A stretch of DNA of 13,124 nucleotides. Origin: Thermoplasmata archaeon (GTDB taxonomy: Archaea > Thermoplasmatota > Thermoplasmata > Lutacidiplasmatales > UBA184). Positions within the stretch are counted from its first letter, which is position 1; each line of letters begins with the position of its first letter. The stretch lies in contig JASHWY010000100.1 in NCBI GenBank assembly GCA_030043835.1, forward strand, positions 1 to 13,124, in the 5' to 3' direction. Of this stretch, positions 10,861-13,124 are shown piece by piece. Made by a program: the position numbers and the translations under genes. The notes under the pieces are model-generated. The model made no database searches and had not been told where the DNA came from. It was given only the letters and a program-made list of their open reading frames with translations.

Positions 10861-12754
10861 ACCGGCCTTGGACGCCCCCAAGACCCCGGACGTGACGCGC
10901 ACCGTCGAGCGGCTGGAGGGACTTTCGGTCGTGGGCCGCGCCACGATCGGTCCCGTCGGGGTCCCGACCCCCGGCCTCCTTGAGAGCCGACACCTCGGCG
11001 AGGCCGGCCCGGGCCTCGGCCTCTTCGCCGACGAAGCCCCGGTCGGGATTCGGCGCCTTGTCGTCACGGACGGTCACGAGCGTGTCGAACTCTCCATCCC
11101 GGTCCCTGCTCCGGAGATCACGGGGACGCCGGGGATCGTACTACCCGTCGCGGACCGGGCGTTCGTCGTCCGTGCGCCGCTTCCGATCGACGGGGTCGTT
11201 GCGGCCCGTGAGGCCCGGCCGGAACTGATCGTGCTGGCGAACGCCCGCGCCCTGTGGGCCGAGGGCCTTCCGTTCGTCCGCGCGGTCGGGGAACTCCGGA
11301 CGCAGCTCGGCGCCGCTCCCGTGGTCTGGGCCCCCCGGGTTGCCCTCCCGCACCGGATCCCTCTGCTCGCCTACTTGGGGTTCGACCTCACCGACACGAC
11401 CGAGGGGCTCCTCGCGGCCGCGAACGGCGCTTACCTCGACCCGTCGCTCGGTACTCTTCCGGCCGCTACGGCGCGGTCGGAGCGCCTCTGCGACTGCCCG
11501 GGGTGCCGGGGCGAGGAGGCAGCTCTCGAGGTCCACGCGACCGCGATGTACCGCCGCGCGATCGCCGAGACACGAGCGGCCGCCCGCTCCGGCCGGCTGA
11601 GGGAACTCGTCGAAGCCCGCCTTCCCGCCGAGCCTGCCCTCGCCGAGATGCTGCGGTACGCGGACCGGGACCTCGCCTCGTTGCTCGAGGAGAGGGCCCC
11701 GGTCGTTGCCGAGGGATCCCGAGCGTACGTGCTCGCCGAGGCCCGCCGCCGGCCCGAAATGGTCCGGTTTCGCTCCCGCCTCCTCGAGCGGTATCGCCCT
11801 CCTCCGTCGAAGACCGTCCTCCTGCTCGTTCCGTGCTCGAGAACGAAGCCGTACCGAAACTCCCGGTCGCACCGGCGGTTCTGGGGGGCGCTCGAAGGGC
11901 TCCCGAACCTGGAACGGGTTCACGGGGTCTCCGTGAGCTCGCCCATCGGCCTCGTCCCCCGGGAGCTCGAGGACGTCCCGCCGGCCCGACACTACGACAT
12001 TCCCGTCACTGGGGACTGGTCGGAGGACGAACGGTCGGCCGTTAGGTCGGGGCTCGACCACCTCCTCGCCCACGGAGCGTACCGTTCGGCCGTCGTCCAC
12101 CTCGACCCCGCCGAGTACGGCTTCCTCAAGGACCGGTTCCCGGACCGGCTTCCCACGCGCTGGACCCTCGACGACGATCGAACCGGCGCACCGGCCGCTC
12201 TCGCCTCGCTCCGCGAGGCGGTGGCCGAAGCGCTCGGTCGCGAGGGCCCGGTGCCCGGCGGCCCGCTCGCCGTGGTGCGCGAGGAGCTGAACGCGCGAGC
12301 CGCCGTCCAGTTCGGACGTTCGGCCGCCGAGCGACTCTTCGCTCCGCCGCTTCGCCTCGCCGGCCGGCCCTGGTTTGAGCGCGTAACCGACGGGCGGAGC
12401 GACCTCGCAACGGTTCGGGAGGAGCGGGGCCTCTTCCACCTCACGATCGCCGGAGCCCGCCGGCTCCTGCCCGACCCTCCGCTCGCGGTGTCGATCGACC
12501 CGAGACTGAGCCTCTCGGGGGACCTCTTCGTCCCTGGGGTGCGAACCGCCGACCCCGCGATCCGGGCCGGGGACTCGGTAATCCTCCTGCGTGGGGAAGA
12601 GCTCGCCGCGGTCGGAGAAGCGGCCCTCCCCGGACGCCTCATGACCGAGCTCGAGCACGGCCTCGCGGTCCGCGTTCGCCACCGGTCCCATGCGCCCACC
12701 GACACGGCCATGACGGAGGAGCGACCTCGGGCCGACGAGGGGCCGGTCGTCTAG
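10832..12754 (+). CDS. arcS: Archaeosine synthase ArcS (TgtA2 family)
   Basis: ArcS converts preQ0 at tRNA position 15 to the archaeosine precursor: it attaches lysine to the nitrile, and the adduct is then cleaved by a partner radical-SAM enzyme or resolved by ArcS itself. The 640-aa product has a TGT-like barrel in the N-terminal half, with zinc ligands Cys220-x-Cys222-x2-Cys225 and probably His235. The ArcS signature PCSRTKPYRNSRSHRRF follows at 334-350. A C-terminal PUA RNA-binding domain (about 560-617) contains DPAIRAGDSVILLRGE and ends GLAVRVRH. A 23-residue tail then runs into tRNA-Val, whose bases 13-15 form the stop codon. The start is uncertain: GTG 10832 overlaps the preceding gene, whereas GTG 10892 (620 aa) begins just before the VERLEGLSVVGRA segment that resembles the usual ArcS N-terminus. 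Neither has a visible ribosome-binding site. Confidence 0.9.
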   Translation: MRTEAPEPVRPALDAPKTPDVTRTVERLEGLSVVGRATIGPVGVPTPGLLESRHLGEAGPGLGLFADEAPVGIRRLVVTDGHERVELSIPVPAPEITGTPGIVLPVADRAFVVRAPLPIDGVVAAREARPELIVLANARALWAEGLPFVRAVGELRTQLGAAPVVWAPRVALPHRIPLLAYLGFDLTDTTEGLLAAANGAYLDPSLGTLPAATARSERLCDCPGCRGEEAALEVHATAMYRRAIAETRAAARSGRLRELVEARLPAEPALAEMLRYADRDLASLLEERAPVVAEGSRAYVLAEARRRPEMVRFRSRLLERYRPPPSKTVLLLVPCSRTKPYRNSRSHRRFWGALEGLPNLERVHGVSVSSPIGLVPRELEDVPPARHYDIPVTGDWSEDERSAVRSGLDHLLAHGAYRSAVVHLDPAEYGFLKDRFPDRLPTRWTLDDDRTGAPAALASLREAVAEALGREGPVPGGPLAVVREELNARAAVQFGRSAAERLFAPPLRLAGRPWFERVTDGRSDLATVREERGLFHLTIAGARRLLPDPPLAVSIDPRLSLSGDLFVPGVRTADPAIRAGDSVILLRGEELAAVGEAALPGRLMTELEHGLAVRVRHRSHAPTDTAMTEERPRADEGPVV

Positions 12755-12812
12755 CGGTGAGGACGCCGCGCTTACAACGCGGAGATCGACGGTTCGAATC
12801 CGTCCCGGCCCA
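12740..12812 (+). tRNA. tRNA-Val (anticodon UAC)
   Basis: A complete cloverleaf can be drawn by hand. Acceptor GGGCCGG (12740-12746) pairs with CCGGCCC (12805-12811). The D stem is GTCT/GGAC, and the loop carries A14, G15 and GG. The anticodon stem is CCGCG/CGCGG around loop CTTACAA, with anticodon TAC at 12773-12775. There is a five-base variable loop, then T stem GACGG/CCGTC with loop TTCGAAT, and discriminator A (12812). The 3' CCA is not encoded, since CAT follows. There is no intron. The first 15 bases overlap the end of arcS on the same strand. Confidence 0.97.
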
Positions 12813-13124
12813 CATCGCCCGGCGGTACGAATCCACAATTACCGGGCCGCAGCGTCCTTTCCGACGTTCTTCGTGTGGCACCGACCCGACCTTTCCGAGT
12901 TCGTGGTCTGCCGATTGGAAGATTGGAAAGACGGTTCGAGAAAGGCACTTGGTCTGGGGAGCCAGGCGTTCGCCAACCTGATCAGGGCTCTCCCCGCGTG
13001 GGAGGGCGGGCCGGTACCGCTGCCCTCCGTAGTGGATCGCCACTGAGCGTCATTGCGGGCGCTCGAGTAGAAGTCCCCTTACGACCCGATCCCAAACGAG
13101 AAGCAGCCCTGAGAAGGGGATTCG
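12813..13124. other. 312-base region after the tRNA with no supportable gene
   Basis: One plus-strand frame is open from about 12833 to the window end, but its translation has no recognisable motif and an unconvincing composition. Minus-strand frames are likewise unconvincing. The region looks less GC-rich than its surroundings. It contains a tandem GATTGGAA (12913-12920, 12921-12928) and an imperfect 34-bp-spaced repeat beginning CCTTTCCGA (12856 and 12890). It also has a perfect 10-base copy of the tRNA T-arm sequence GACGGTTCGA (12930-12939 against 12788-12797), and the palindrome CCTGATCAGG (12977-12986). No integrase or transposase is visible before the window ends. It may be a spacer, an RNA gene or degenerate DNA. 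Confidence 0.4.

Noticed and set aside
11141..12838. Minus-strand 565-codon open frame antisense to arcS and the tRNA
   Set aside because: The arcS frame carries clear catalytic and PUA motifs, while this one has none and crosses the tRNA gene.
12639..13043. Minus-strand frame containing AGTDSNRRSPRCKRG
   Set aside because: This peptide is the antisense translation of the tRNA, a familiar spurious annotation, and the rest has no motif.
1..13124. CRISPR array, rRNA, transposon or defence system
   Set aside because: No regularly spaced repeats, rRNA core sequences, transposase, integrase or known defence-gene motifs were seen.

Overview
The window looks like a chromosomal segment of a high-GC archaeon. 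The archaeal markers are RNA polymerase subunit L, a Hef-type helicase, archaeosine synthase, a zinc-ribbon KptA, a Bat-type (HTH_10) regulator, and AT-rich TATA-like boxes 24-38 nt upstream of start codons in otherwise GC-rich DNA. A nuclease-less Hef and a UbiD-UbiA pair resembling the futalosine menaquinone route make Thermoplasmatota my best guess. That placement is inference, since no rRNA gene is present.

Layout from left to right. (1) A partial purD on the minus strand runs off the left edge and is divergent from rpoL-kptA on the plus strand (786-1759). (2) Three minus-strand genes follow: a CrtQ-like family 2 glycosyltransferase (3977-5116), an aldehyde dehydrogenase (2448-3926), and a small zinc-ribbon/one-TM protein with a sequon-rich outer domain (1756-2382). 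They may form a surface or lipid-modification operon. (3) hef (5178-6782) is divergent from the glycosyltransferase across a perfect 10-bp inverted repeat, and convergent with dut (6779-7222). (4) A Bat-like HTH regulator (7246-7980) is divergent from ubiD-ubiA (8069-10440). A perfect 8-bp inverted repeat lies over the regulator's promoter. (5) A small unknown gene (10504-10860) precedes arcS (10832-12754), whose stop codon lies inside tRNA-Val(UAC) (12740-12812). (6) The last 312 bases hold no gene I can support.

Functional links: ubiD and ubiA overlap by 4 bp and probably carry out late quinone head-group decarboxylation and prenylation. They may be controlled, together with the regulator itself, through the palindrome at 7999-8020. 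ArcS and KptA are tRNA-maturation enzymes, and purD and dut serve nucleotide metabolism. No CRISPR array, transposase, integrase or rRNA is visible. The most unusual structural features are the arcS/tRNA overlap, three palindromes in three promoter regions, two convergent gene pairs that each share a CTAG for both stops, and TAG as stop in 8 of 12 complete genes.
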